From NCBI GenBank assembly GCA_009778265.1, contig WRKA01000123.1:1-5612 (forward strand): 5,612 nt of DNA, in the 5' to 3' direction. The notes under the pieces were generated by a model, which was given only the letters and a program-made list of their open reading frames with translations, searched no databases and had not been told where the DNA came from. A program made the translations under genes and the position numbers. Position 1 is the first letter of the stretch. Each line of letters begins with the position of its first letter. Below, one piece after another: positions 1 to 5,612 of this stretch. The stretch is from Methanomassiliicoccaceae archaeon (lineage in GTDB: Archaea; Thermoplasmatota; Thermoplasmata; Methanomassiliicoccales; Methanomethylophilaceae).

Positions 1-380
1 GTGGGGAGGATCGGTTTCTCGTCGGTTTCAGAGAACGCTATGACCCTGAAGTCCCTTACCTTCATCGTGTTCCAATCCCCGGTCGTGTTCTTGGTCCAGT
101 CCTTGGCGTTCCCGGACGCCGTCCAAAGCGTCCATTCGCTCGGATCCGGCTCATTGGTGCCGAGGGTATCGGACCCGAGAGCTTCGTTGAACGCATCGTT
201 CACGGTGAGTCCTTCTGTGTCCATCTCCACCCATTCGTTGTCGTATTTACCGTAACTTAGAAGTATGCCTGATTCGGAGTTCCCCTCGTTGTCATTGTTC
301 ATGAACATTATTACTCCGATCGCACAGACCGCGACCAGCATTACTGCGACCGCGACCGCGATGATCTGATTTTTCTTCAT
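1..380 (-). CDS. Membrane-anchored or secreted protein, N-terminal part (runs off left edge)
   Basis: Only the first 126 codons are in the window; the frame is open to the edge. The ATG at 380 is preceded by a clear ribosome site, GGTGA at 389-385, four bases upstream. The N-terminus reads MKKNQ and is followed by a hydrophobic stretch at about residues 6-27 (rich in Ala, Val, Ile, Met), which is either an uncleaved membrane anchor or a signal peptide. An Asn/Asp/Glu-rich segment (about 28-38) follows, and then a soluble part rich in Trp, Thr and acidic residues, so most of the protein should lie outside the cell. I do not recognise the soluble part with confidence. The segment around residues 41-62 (YGKYDNEW then GLTVNDAFNEAL) loosely resembles the start of small surface binding domains such as DUF4430, but this is a weak impression. 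A substrate-binding protein or adhesin-like protein is also possible. It has its own promoter with two operator palindromes, one in a module nearly identical to that of the nitrogenase-like operon, so it is probably co-regulated with that operon. Confidence 0.75.
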   Translation of the reverse strand, partial: MKKNQIIAVAVAVMLVAVCAIGVIMFMNNDNEGNSESGILLSYGKYDNEWVEMDTEGLTVNDAFNEALGSDTLGTNEPDPSEWTLWTASGNAKDWTKNTTGDWNTMKVRDFRVIAFSETDEKPILP

Positions 381-394
381 GTGTTCACCATCAT

Positions 395-413
395 GTTGGA
401 TGATATATCCAAC
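395..413. promoter_or_regulatory. Second operator palindrome (O2) of the surface-protein gene
   Basis: The seven-base arms GTTGGAT and ATCCAAC flank a five-base centre (GATAT). The arms contain the same TTGGAT/ATCCAA core as the palindromes at 445-461 and 5408-5424. It lies downstream of the TATA box, where transcription should begin (about 25 bases past the box, near 413), so a bound protein would cover the start site. Its centre is 49 bp from the centre of the upstream palindrome. The symmetry and match are seen directly; the operator role is inferred. Confidence 0.65.
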
Positions 414-433
414 TCAGCCATATGCGAACCTTC

Positions 434-441
434 TTTATAAT
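434..441 (-). promoter_or_regulatory. TATA box of the surface-protein gene
   Basis: The minus strand reads ATTATAAA, a good archaeal TATA box. Its centre is about 58 bases upstream of the ATG at 380. A start about 25 bases downstream would give a leader of roughly 33 bases carrying the GGTGA ribosome site. The same eight bases, with the same spacing to an operator, occur at 5397-5404. Confidence 0.6.
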
Positions 442-444
442 GCT

Positions 445-461
445 TTGGATGATTCATCCAA
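445..461. promoter_or_regulatory. Operator palindrome O1 of the surface-protein gene
   Basis: This is a perfect 17-bp palindrome around the single central base 453: TTGGATGA, T, TCATCCAA. It abuts the upstream side of the TATA box, where the BRE would be. A bound factor there could either block TFB or, as with some archaeal activators, help recruit it. The core is shared with 395-413 and 5408-5424. The regulator is not identified. Confidence 0.7.
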
Positions 462-511
462 CCATCAATGATACTATTCTTCAAGAAACTTAGGAATAAT
501 CGCCGTCCGCA

Positions 512-1867
512 TCATTTCTTTGCGTATTCGGAGCATTTTTTCAGGAACCTGTGAACGAAATCGGGGTTCGAGCAGTAATGGAGCTGCGGAAAACCTATGA
601 GAAGATTGTCGGTGATATGCATGCACCTGTACCCTTTCCCTCCCGCCGGTCTGGACGCGTCGCAGTCGTCGCCGTAATTCGTGCTCTCCCAATAATGGAA
701 CTCGTGCCCCCTTAATTTCATGCCTTCGCTCATCAGGCCGTCCTTTTCAGATGTTACCGTGATATAACCGAATCTCACGAGATGGTCGGTCTTGTGCACG
801 TTGCCTTTCACAACTCCGGCCATTTTATGGAATTTTTTTGCCTCATCTTCGATCTCGTCGTGAAGATACATGAAACCTCCCGCCTCGGCTATGCACGGCA
901 TCCCTTTCTCTGTGCTCTCCTTTATCTCTTTCAAGATCGATCTGTTTTTGCTCAGCCTGTAGGCGCAGAGTTCCGGATATCCTCCGGGAATTATTATTCC
1001 CCCGATATCCTTCGGAAGGTGTTCGTCGCTGAGCGGAGAGAAGTATGCTATCTCCGCTCCGAGCCTTTCCAGAAGATCTATGTTATCTTTATAAATAAAG
1101 CAGAAGGCGTCGTCCCTCGCCATCGCTATGCGTACTTTCACTTTATCGTGACCGAGTTCCGGTGCGCCGAATGCGAAGTCCGGCGCAGCATCGGCGATCC
1201 TTATCACTTCGTCTATGTCTATTGTCCTTTCCATTATTTCGGCGAGCCTGTTCATCTTTTCTTTCAGCATGTCTATCTCGTTGGGCATTATCAGACCGAG
1301 ATGCCTGCTTCCTATCACCAGTTCTTTCACGTTAGGAAGATATCCCAATACCTTGAGTTTCGTTTCCCTTTCCACTATCTCTTTTAATTCCGGGTATACC
1401 GTCTCGTGCACGTTGTTCAGTATAACGCCTTTGATATTGTTCTTCTTGAATTCTGCGAACCCTTTGATCACCGGCACCAAAGATAATCCCTGAACGCCTC
1501 CGTCGGCCACGAATATAACAGGAGAATCCAATTCCTGCGACACCATGTACGAACTTCCTTCGATCGCCGTCGCTCCCTGACCGTCGTAGAATCCCATCAC
1601 TCCCTCGATGAACGATATCTCCGCATCTTTCGCGTTCGTTCCGAATATGTGTCTCATTGTTTCTTTTCCGGTCAGAAAAAGATCTAGATTCCTCGAACTC
1701 GCTCCGATTATCTTCTCGTGGAACATCGCGTCTATGTAATCCGGTCCGCATTTGAACGCCGCCACGTTCATGTTGCGGTTCACTATCGCCTGCAGCAATC
1801 CGCATGATATCAATGTCTTTCCGCTGCCGCTCGACGCCGCCGTTATCAGTATCCTGGGTATCTTCAT
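512..1867 (-). CDS. CbiA/CfbB-family a,c-diamide synthase homologue with altered glutaminase site
   Basis: Members of this family use ATP and glutamine to amidate the a and c side chains of a tetrapyrrole: cobyrinate in B12 synthesis (CbiA/CobB) or Ni-sirohydrochlorin in F430 synthesis (CfbB). The N-terminal ATPase domain is intact, with Walker A ASSGSGKT at residues 11-18 and the family signatures FKCGPDYIDAMFH and RNLDLF just after it. The C-terminal glutaminase-like domain has FSPLSDEHLP, GGYPEL, GHEFHYW (387-393) and a LHYCSNP end segment. The nucleophile motif, normally AECGG, reads AEAGG here: Ala329 (codon GCG, 883-881) replaces the catalytic Cys. Cys325 lies four residues upstream but is not in the nucleophile position. 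Length is normal for the family. I chose the ATG at 1867 because GTGAT at 1876-1872 is a plausible ribosome site; a GTG start at 1876 would add three residues. It is the last gene of the operon, 29 bases after the previous stop. The substrate is probably a tetrapyrrole; it may use free ammonia or act only as an ATP-dependent binding protein. Confidence 0.9.
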   Translation of the reverse strand: MKIPRILITAASSGSGKTLISCGLLQAIVNRNMNVAAFKCGPDYIDAMFHEKIIGASSRNLDLFLTGKETMRHIFGTNAKDAEISFIEGVMGFYDGQGATAIEGSSYMVSQELDSPVIFVADGGVQGLSLVPVIKGFAEFKKNNIKGVILNNVHETVYPELKEIVERETKLKVLGYLPNVKELVIGSRHLGLIMPNEIDMLKEKMNRLAEIMERTIDIDEVIRIADAAPDFAFGAPELGHDKVKVRIAMARDDAFCFIYKDNIDLLERLGAEIAYFSPLSDEHLPKDIGGIIIPGGYPELCAYRLSKNRSILKEIKESTEKGMPCIAEAGGFMYLHDEIEDEAKKFHKMAGVVKGNVHKTDHLVRFGYITVTSEKDGLMSEGMKLRGHEFHYWESTNYGDDCDASRPAGGKGYRCMHITDNLLIGFPQLHYCSNPDFVHRFLKKCSEYAKK

Positions 1868-1896
1868 ACGAATCACATCTTTTCATGTTTTTAACG

Positions 1897-3171
1897 TCAG
1901 TCCATCCTTCTAATGATATTCATCACGCCGTCCAATAAACGCATCGTTCCCCCCAGACCGAGCACCGGACGTTCCTTCAGCGGAACGATGATCCGCGACG
2001 GGCGGACCATGTCGAATCCTCCGATGATGATACCGCGGTATTCCGCCGACGCTATCCCGTCCCCGTCCCCTATCATAACGTCCGCGGGGGTGTCGAAAAC
2101 ATCTTCGGAAACGTCGAGGTCGTTCTCTTCGATGAAACTCTGTATCTCTTTACGGAACGATCTGTCGCTTCCCATAAAAATAGAAACGGGCAGCAATCCC
2201 AAGTAAGAATAAAGGAAGGTCGTCACCGGATACGCTATCGATCCGGAGGCGGCCACCGAGAACGTGCGTCCTAACGTCGGTTTGTGAACCGTGTACAGCG
2301 CAAGCATAACTTTTGCCGCGCGTTCCCTCTGCTCCTTGATCTTCCTCATCGCTTTTGACGGGTCCTTGTTCAGGAATTCGCATATCCGTAATAGCCAATC
2401 CTCCAGCGCGTCGAACCCTATCGGTGCGCCGTATCTCGACTCGACGTACGGAACGTCCAGTTCCCGTTCGTACCATTTCGCGATATCTATGCCCATGTCC
2501 CTGTGAACTATCACATTCAACTCGGCGCCGCCGGAATTCTTCAGTTCCCGTACGGAACAGCCGGCGCCGACGACCGTGTTCACTTTTATTCCGCATAATG
2601 CGAGAAGGTCCTTCAGATCCTTGATGCTGTCCTCCCATCCGAGGTCCCATACCGACATCCCTAGAATGTTCACGCCTTTGCGTTCCGCTTTTCTCTTTAT
2701 CGAAAGCGTGTCCAGGATCTTTATCATAGTGTCCTGGAAACCTGTGCCCAGAGGAACGGACGGCTGCGGGCTCTCCATTCTCACGATGATGCCTTCCTCT
2801 TTTTTCAGCGATAACGTTTCGCCGATCAGCGAAGCTCCCGGAGAATTGATCATCCCTATCATCTTCGGTTTAAGCGCTTTGACCTCTTCGAACACTTCGT
2901 CCAATTTACCGCAGGTTCCCATGATATAATCGTCGGAATCCATGTATGTGCATGGAACTCTCGGCTGAGTGAAGAAGAATTTTTTGTAATACTTGAAGTG
3001 GTCGCTCACGTAGCAGTCTTTGTCCCTGCACGGATACGTGTGTTCCGAGAACCACGCCGGATATGATTTGCAGCCTGTCGGGCCGTTCATTATCGTTACG
3101 GCGTCACTTATCCCTTCGAATGCCAACGATATCCCCAGTATTCCCTCGGGCCTGTCGAATTCAGACGACAT
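1897..3171 (-). CDS. Nitrogenase component 1-like protein, beta-type (NifK/NifE-like) partner
   Basis: This is a member of the oxidoreductase/nitrogenase component 1 family, 424 aa, cytoplasmic. Visible family features are GPTGCKSY (30-37), the segment leading to DSDDYIMG (78-85) followed by KLDE, the KMIGM...SLIGET stretch (103-119), the second Rossmann-type domain starting near [10 protein letters not shown], and the [16 protein letters not shown] end typical of these subunits. Aligned by eye with NifK, Cys34 matches Cys95, but the Cys70 position is Asp6 (in DRPEG) and the Cys153 position is Pro111. One cluster ligand therefore remains. Extra cysteines at 48, 53, 74 and 87 have no counterpart that I recognise. 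It should pair with the NifD-like half of the upstream fusion protein as an alpha/beta unit. Its ATG lies inside the end of that gene (11-base overlap) behind a strong ribosome site, indicating coupled, balanced synthesis. It is not a canonical CfbD, which as I recall keeps a Cys in its GTCAS-type motif. Confidence 0.88.
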   Translation of the reverse strand: MSSEFDRPEGILGISLAFEGISDAVTIMNGPTGCKSYPAWFSEHTYPCRDKDCYVSDHFKYYKKFFFTQPRVPCTYMDSDDYIMGTCGKLDEVFEEVKALKPKMIGMINSPGASLIGETLSLKKEEGIIVRMESPQPSVPLGTGFQDTMIKILDTLSIKRKAERKGVNILGMSVWDLGWEDSIKDLKDLLALCGIKVNTVVGAGCSVRELKNSGGAELNVIVHRDMGIDIAKWYERELDVPYVESRYGAPIGFDALEDWLLRICEFLNKDPSKAMRKIKEQRERAAKVMLALYTVHKPTLGRTFSVAASGSIAYPVTTFLYSYLGLLPVSIFMGSDRSFRKEIQSFIEENDLDVSEDVFDTPADVMIGDGDGIASAEYRGIIIGGFDMVRPSRIIVPLKERPVLGLGGTMRLLDGVMNIIRRMD

Positions 3172-5368
3172 CTTCTTTCCACCCCTCCTTTAACGGTATT
3201 TTGAGCGTTCTCGCCCACAGGGCGGCGAACTCCGGCCCCGCGAACGGCGACGTATCGGGATTCACGGGAAGATAGCATGTCCTTATCCTCCCGTCTATCG
3301 GATATGTGCTCAGAAGCAGGTCCGGCCGAATTTTCGAAATATCTTTCTTTATCCAGGCGTCCATCTCCGGATCGGTGGGAATGTATGGGTCCAGTATCCT
3401 TTCCGTCCTGTCCTTCATGCTTTTGAGAATTCCTATCTTCCCGCCAGGGACCATCTCTATCCTGTATTCTTTCTCCAGTTCCGCTGCTTCCGATCTGTCG
3501 GTAATGTCTATCACCACGCAGCGGACCACGTTCATTCCCGTGCCCGCGGCCGCTTCCATGATCCAATTTATGTCCCTTATCATGCCTACGACGTACAGAT
3601 CCTTTTTGTTCAGCCGCGGCCTTATGATCTCGAGGCGGTCGTTGAACTCTTTTCTGATCTCGCTTATCAATCTTTCCGCTTCTTCCTTCTCTGAAAAATG
3701 TTCTCCCAATTCTCTTATCAGAAGTTCCGTCTCCTTCATTCCCGGTCTTGCCATGTTGTCCGTCGCTTTCAGACCGAACTCCTTTTCCATAAGGGCCATC
3801 GTCTCCGTCGCTATCGTGTCCGGGGTCATAAGGATGCACAGTTCCGCGTTCGGAATGTTACGTACGCTCGCGACGTCAGTATTCCCGACGCATGTGCAAT
3901 TCACTTTCACGCCCATTCTTTGCAAGACGGACGATACGAAGGACATGTTCTCCAAGGTGTTTATGCCGAACGTCTTCACACCGACGAGATTGACGGAACG
4001 TTCCTTCTTCCCTTTTTTCGACAGTACGCGGATCAATTGCATGCATGCGTCGGTCGCTCCCTGCATGTAATCCCCTTTTATGTTCCCATCTTCAATAATA
4101 GGTATTATCGTCACGTCAGGATCCTTTTCTTTTATTCTCTTCATCATTCCGTCGATGTCCTCGCCTATTATCCCGGACGGGCACGATGTGACGACGGCGA
4201 TCGTCCTGTTCCCTTCTTCTATCATTTGATTGACGCTGGCCTCTAAGGAATTGATCGATCCGAATATCATGTCCTCGTCCTTCATGTTGCTGCACTTCAC
4301 CGTCGGTCTCGCGAACGGCCTTATCGGTATGTCTCCATTGGTGAACGAACGCCTCATCGCGTTCGTCACCATCTGTACCGCGTAATGTGCGCAATCCCGC
4401 GGCGCGTGCAATACCGTCGCGAGACCCTCCACCGATAACGTGACGCACATCGTTCCCGCGAACGCGCATCCGTGGACCACTTCCTTCTCATGCCTGGCGC
4501 ATGCCGCCTTCTTTTTCACCGCGGAGGTCGTGACATTCTCTTTGAGAACTCCGTCCGCTTTTTTTATCACGGAACGGTCCAGAACCACGGATTCCAATTC
4601 CGATTCGGAAAGGAACTTGGCTGTGTAACGTTCTCCGAGAACGACCTTCTCCGCGAGGCCGAAGAACTTCTTCGCCGTATCGGAATCCGGGAACGCTTCC
4701 ACAACCGTCTTCCCTAACTGTTCCGCCTCCAGGAATATCTTGGAACGCGCGAATTCCGCTATTATCGGTATTCCCACGGCGGCGGAGAATCTTCTTATCC
4801 TTTCCTTCTCCTCCTCGTCGCCTCGGCTGTTGAATATTATCCCTCCAATGCGGTCGGGGTTGTAATTTGCGGTTCCCCGCAATATGTTGTTCGCCGCGTA
4901 AATGGACATGAACTCTCCCGATGAAACAATATACACGGTATCCGCGTAATCGTTCCTCAGCGGCACCGCGAAACCGCCGCACACCACGTCCCCAAGGACG
5001 TCATATGTGACTATATCCAGTTCTATGCTGTCGATGCCCAGGTCCTCGAGAAGATCGAACGCCGATATTATCCCTCGTCCGGCGCACCCCACTCCCGGTT
5101 CGGGGCCTCCCGCTTCCACGCATATGCATCCCTTGTAACCGTGTCTGATCACCTCCTCCAGGTCCCTTTCCTCCTCCTTCGTGTCGCGAAGGTACTGAAG
5201 GACGGTCCGCTGGTCCTTTCCTTCGATCAGAAGCCGTGTGGAGTCGTGTTTCGGGTCGCACCCTATCTGCATCACTCTCTTTCCGCCGACGGACAGCGCC
5301 GCTGTTAAATTGGACGATATCGTCGATTTTCCGATCCCTCCTTTTCCGTAGACGGCAATCCTTCTCAT
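3161..5368 (-). CDS. Fused nitrogenase-like reductase: NifH-type iron protein plus NifD-type catalytic domain
   Basis: Two proteins that are normally separate are joined in one 735-aa chain. Residues 1 to about 262 are an iron protein of the NifH/BchL/CfbC type: P-loop GKGGIGKST (8-16), GCDPKHDST (36-44), Cys95 in GVGCAGRG and Cys130 in DVVCGGFA, which hold the [4Fe-4S] cluster across the dimer. A charged linker (about 264-298) leads to a component 1 domain (about 299-735). There HGCAFAG (Cys301), RDCAHY (Cys326) and [12 protein letters not shown] (Cys396) match the three P-cluster cysteines of NifD, with KDEDMIFG between them and RPRLNKKDL and KIRPDLL later. The FeMo-cofactor ligands are missing: the NifD His442 position is Pro, and no Cys aligns with Cys275. 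The expected role is ATP-driven electron delivery to a substrate bound between this domain and the 424-aa partner. The downstream CbiA-like gene suggests a tetrapyrrole. It is the first gene of the operon. The ATG at 5368 fits the NifH start ([11 protein letters not shown]). Only a weak GGTAA precedes it, so a near-leaderless start is likely. Confidence 0.92.
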   Translation of the reverse strand: MRRIAVYGKGGIGKSTISSNLTAALSVGGKRVMQIGCDPKHDSTRLLIEGKDQRTVLQYLRDTKEEERDLEEVIRHGYKGCICVEAGGPEPGVGCAGRGIISAFDLLEDLGIDSIELDIVTYDVLGDVVCGGFAVPLRNDYADTVYIVSSGEFMSIYAANNILRGTANYNPDRIGGIIFNSRGDEEEKERIRRFSAAVGIPIIAEFARSKIFLEAEQLGKTVVEAFPDSDTAKKFFGLAEKVVLGERYTAKFLSESELESVVLDRSVIKKADGVLKENVTTSAVKKKAACARHEKEVVHGCAFAGTMCVTLSVEGLATVLHAPRDCAHYAVQMVTNAMRRSFTNGDIPIRPFARPTVKCSNMKDEDMIFGSINSLEASVNQMIEEGNRTIAVVTSCPSGIIGEDIDGMMKRIKEKDPDVTIIPIIEDGNIKGDYMQGATDACMQLIRVLSKKGKKERSVNLVGVKTFGINTLENMSFVSSVLQRMGVKVNCTCVGNTDVASVRNIPNAELCILMTPDTIATETMALMEKEFGLKATDNMARPGMKETELLIRELGEHFSEKEEAERLISEIRKEFNDRLEIIRPRLNKKDLYVVGMIRDINWIMEAAAGTGMNVVRCVVIDITDRSEAAELEKEYRIEMVPGGKIGILKSMKDRTERILDPYIPTDPEMDAWIKKDISKIRPDLLLSTYPIDGRIRTCYLPVNPDTSPFAGPEFAALWARTLKIPLKEGWKEDVV
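3179..3188 (-). promoter_or_regulatory. Strong ribosome binding site inside the upstream gene
   Basis: The minus strand reads GGAGGGGTGG, containing both GGAGG and GGTGG, seven bases before the ATG at 3171. It lies within the last codons of the fusion gene. It fixes the start of the 424-aa protein and supports translational coupling across the 11-base overlap. Confidence 0.75.
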
Positions 5369-5396
5369 TGTTACCGAAACGGTACATGTATTATCG

Positions 5397-5404
5397 TTTA
5401 TAAT
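5397..5404 (-). promoter_or_regulatory. TATA box of the nitrogenase-like operon
   Basis: The minus strand reads ATTATAAA. Its centre is about 33 bases upstream of the ATG at 5368. Starting about 25 bases downstream of the box would leave a leader of only about 8 bases, consistent with the lack of a good ribosome site. The box is identical to the one at 434-441. Confidence 0.6.
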
Positions 5405-5407
5405 CGT

Positions 5408-5424
5408 TTGGATTATTCATCCAA
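5408..5424. promoter_or_regulatory. Operator palindrome of the nitrogenase-like operon
   Basis: Arms TTGGAT and ATCCAA flank a five-base centre (TATTC). The palindrome is perfect except for one pair (5414/5418). It sits three bases upstream of the TATA box, exactly as at 445-461. The consensus of the sites is TTGGAT-N5-ATCCAA. It is not the GGAA-N6-TTCC type bound by the methanogen nitrogen regulator NrpR. The regulator is unknown; a metal- or cofactor-sensing repressor is a guess. Confidence 0.7.
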
Positions 5425-5449
5425 CCAATGCATTATGCCTTGAAACCTG

Positions 5450-5468
5450 AAAAAGCCTTATTAAAAAA
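5450..5468 (-). terminator. Oligo-T terminator of the gene entering from the right
   Basis: On the minus strand, a run of six T (5468-5463) and a run of five T (5454-5450) lie about 45-65 bases after the stop at 5514. Paired T-tracts without a stable hairpin are the usual archaeal termination signal. It would separate the right-hand gene from the operon promoter that begins near 5427. Confidence 0.45.
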
Positions 5469-5513
5469 CCGACCGTGAATTGAAACAAGGACACACGGAA
5501 AGGATATCCGTCT

Positions 5514-5612
5514 TCATCCATTCCGGTCGTTGTTCTTTTCTAAAATATCTTCGGACCCTAAGAACAATGACCGCAGACGTTCCGTCGTCTCGTCGGAGGC
5601 GTTCCACATTCC
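5514..5612 (-). CDS. C-terminal end of an unidentified protein (runs off right edge)
   Basis: An open frame of 32 codons runs from the right edge to a TGA at 5516-5514. The peptide is hydrophilic, with a probable amphipathic helix (SDETTERLRSLF, then EDILEKNNDR), like the tail of a soluble protein. There is too little for family assignment. In favour of its being real: same strand as its neighbours, protein-like composition and a T-tract terminator after its stop. Against: the length is short enough to arise by chance. An ATG on the opposite strand at 5567 gives an arginine-rich frame that looks like a shadow. Confidence 0.4.
   Translation of the reverse strand, partial: GMWNASDETTERLRSLFLGSEDILEKNNDRNG

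Larger units (their letters stand above)
434..464. repeat. Promoter module copy A (TATA box plus operator)
   Basis: This 31-base stretch matches 5397-5427 at 28 of 31 positions, in the same orientation and without gaps. The differences are at 442, 443 and 451. It contains the TATA box, a three-base spacer, the palindrome and the flanking CCA. It is best read as a duplicated or selectively maintained regulatory module and not as a mobile repeat. Confidence 0.75.
5397..5427. repeat. Promoter module copy B (TATA box plus operator)
   Basis: This is the partner of 434-464: 28 of 31 positions identical, same orientation, no gaps. It places the nitrogenase-like operon and the surface-protein gene under the same promoter architecture. 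Sequence outside the module is not conserved between the two copies, so selection on the module seems more likely than a recent large duplication. Confidence 0.75.

Noticed and set aside
1..255. Plus-strand open frame at the left edge
   Set aside because: The minus-strand frame over the same bases has a ribosome site, signal-like N-terminus, TATA box and operators; the plus frame has none of these.
477..487. Small palindrome TTCTTCAAGAA as a terminator after the operon
   Set aside because: It has no loop, weak pairing and no T-tract beside it; no convincing terminator is visible between 442 and 511.
782..1387. Plus-strand open frame (201 codons) opposite the CbiA-like gene
   Set aside because: It is antisense to conserved CbiA motifs, rich in His/Tyr/Phe in a way typical of shadow frames, and has no ribosome site.
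3306..4070. Long plus-strand open frame (254 codons) opposite the fusion gene
   Set aside because: It lies wholly antisense to a strongly recognisable gene, its product resembles nothing known, and its composition is that of a reverse-strand shadow.
1897..5368. True nitrogenase (nitrogen fixation)
   Set aside because: The FeMo-cofactor Cys and His ligands are absent, two of the three beta P-cluster cysteines are lost, the iron protein is fused, and no nifE/N/B-type maturation genes are visible.
512..5368. Canonical F430 genes cfbB-cfbC-cfbD
   Set aside because: CfbC and CfbD are separate proteins and CfbD is a homodimer. Here there is a fusion plus a second component 1 subunit, and the CbiA-like protein lacks its nucleophile. 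Related, but the symbols would overstate the match.
5001..5387. Alternative start at 5387 in another frame
   Set aside because: This frame gives an arginine-rich product without motifs, while the frame starting at 5368 gives a textbook NifH N-terminus.
5408..5424. NrpR or NikR operator
   Set aside because: The palindrome TTGGAT-N5-ATCCAA matches neither the GGAA-N6-TTCC type of NrpR nor the long-spaced GTATGA-type NikR site.

Overview
The window looks archaeal, most likely from a methanogen of the Methanomassiliicoccales/Thermoplasmata type. The reasons are TATA-box promoters instead of -35/-10 pairs, GGTGA/GGAGG-type ribosome sites, oligo-T termination, and a nitrogenase-like/CbiA-like gene set of a kind common in methanogens. 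The lineage is inferred; no rRNA or other marker gene is present. Everything recognisable is read from the minus strand.

Layout, in transcription order (right to left): (1) the last 32 codons of an unidentified gene enter from the right edge and end at 5514, followed by a T-tract terminator; (2) a promoter made of a TATA box with a 17-bp palindromic operator directly upstream; (3) a tight three-gene operon spanning 5368 to 512. Its genes are a NifH-NifD-type fusion (735 aa), a NifK/NifE-type partner (424 aa, start overlapping the previous stop by 11 bases) and a CbiA/CfbB-family a,c-diamide synthase homologue (about 451 aa, after a 29-base gap). (4) A second, nearly identical TATA/operator module with an extra downstream operator drives (5) a membrane-anchored or secreted protein that runs off the left edge.

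The operon encodes a complete nitrogenase-like two-component reductase, but not a nitrogenase. By eye, the alpha-like domain keeps the three cysteines that hold the P-cluster in NifD (Cys301, Cys326, Cys396) and lacks the FeMo-cofactor Cys and His ligands. The beta-like subunit keeps only one of the three NifK cysteines (Cys34). A 3+1 ligand set resembles the [4Fe-4S] cluster of the dark-operative protochlorophyllide/chlorophyllide reductases (BchLNB, BchXYZ). The neighbouring CbiA-type gene also points to a tetrapyrrole substrate. This differs from the known coenzyme F430 enzymes CfbC/CfbD, which are separate polypeptides with a homodimeric CfbD. The CbiA-like protein has alanine in place of the glutaminase nucleophile, so it probably does not use glutamine in the usual way.

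The working hypothesis is an uncharacterised archaeal tetrapyrrole- (or metallo-tetrapyrrole-) modifying system, co-regulated through a 28/31-identical promoter module with a cell-surface protein that could be involved in uptake. Substrate, product and regulator cannot be determined from this window.
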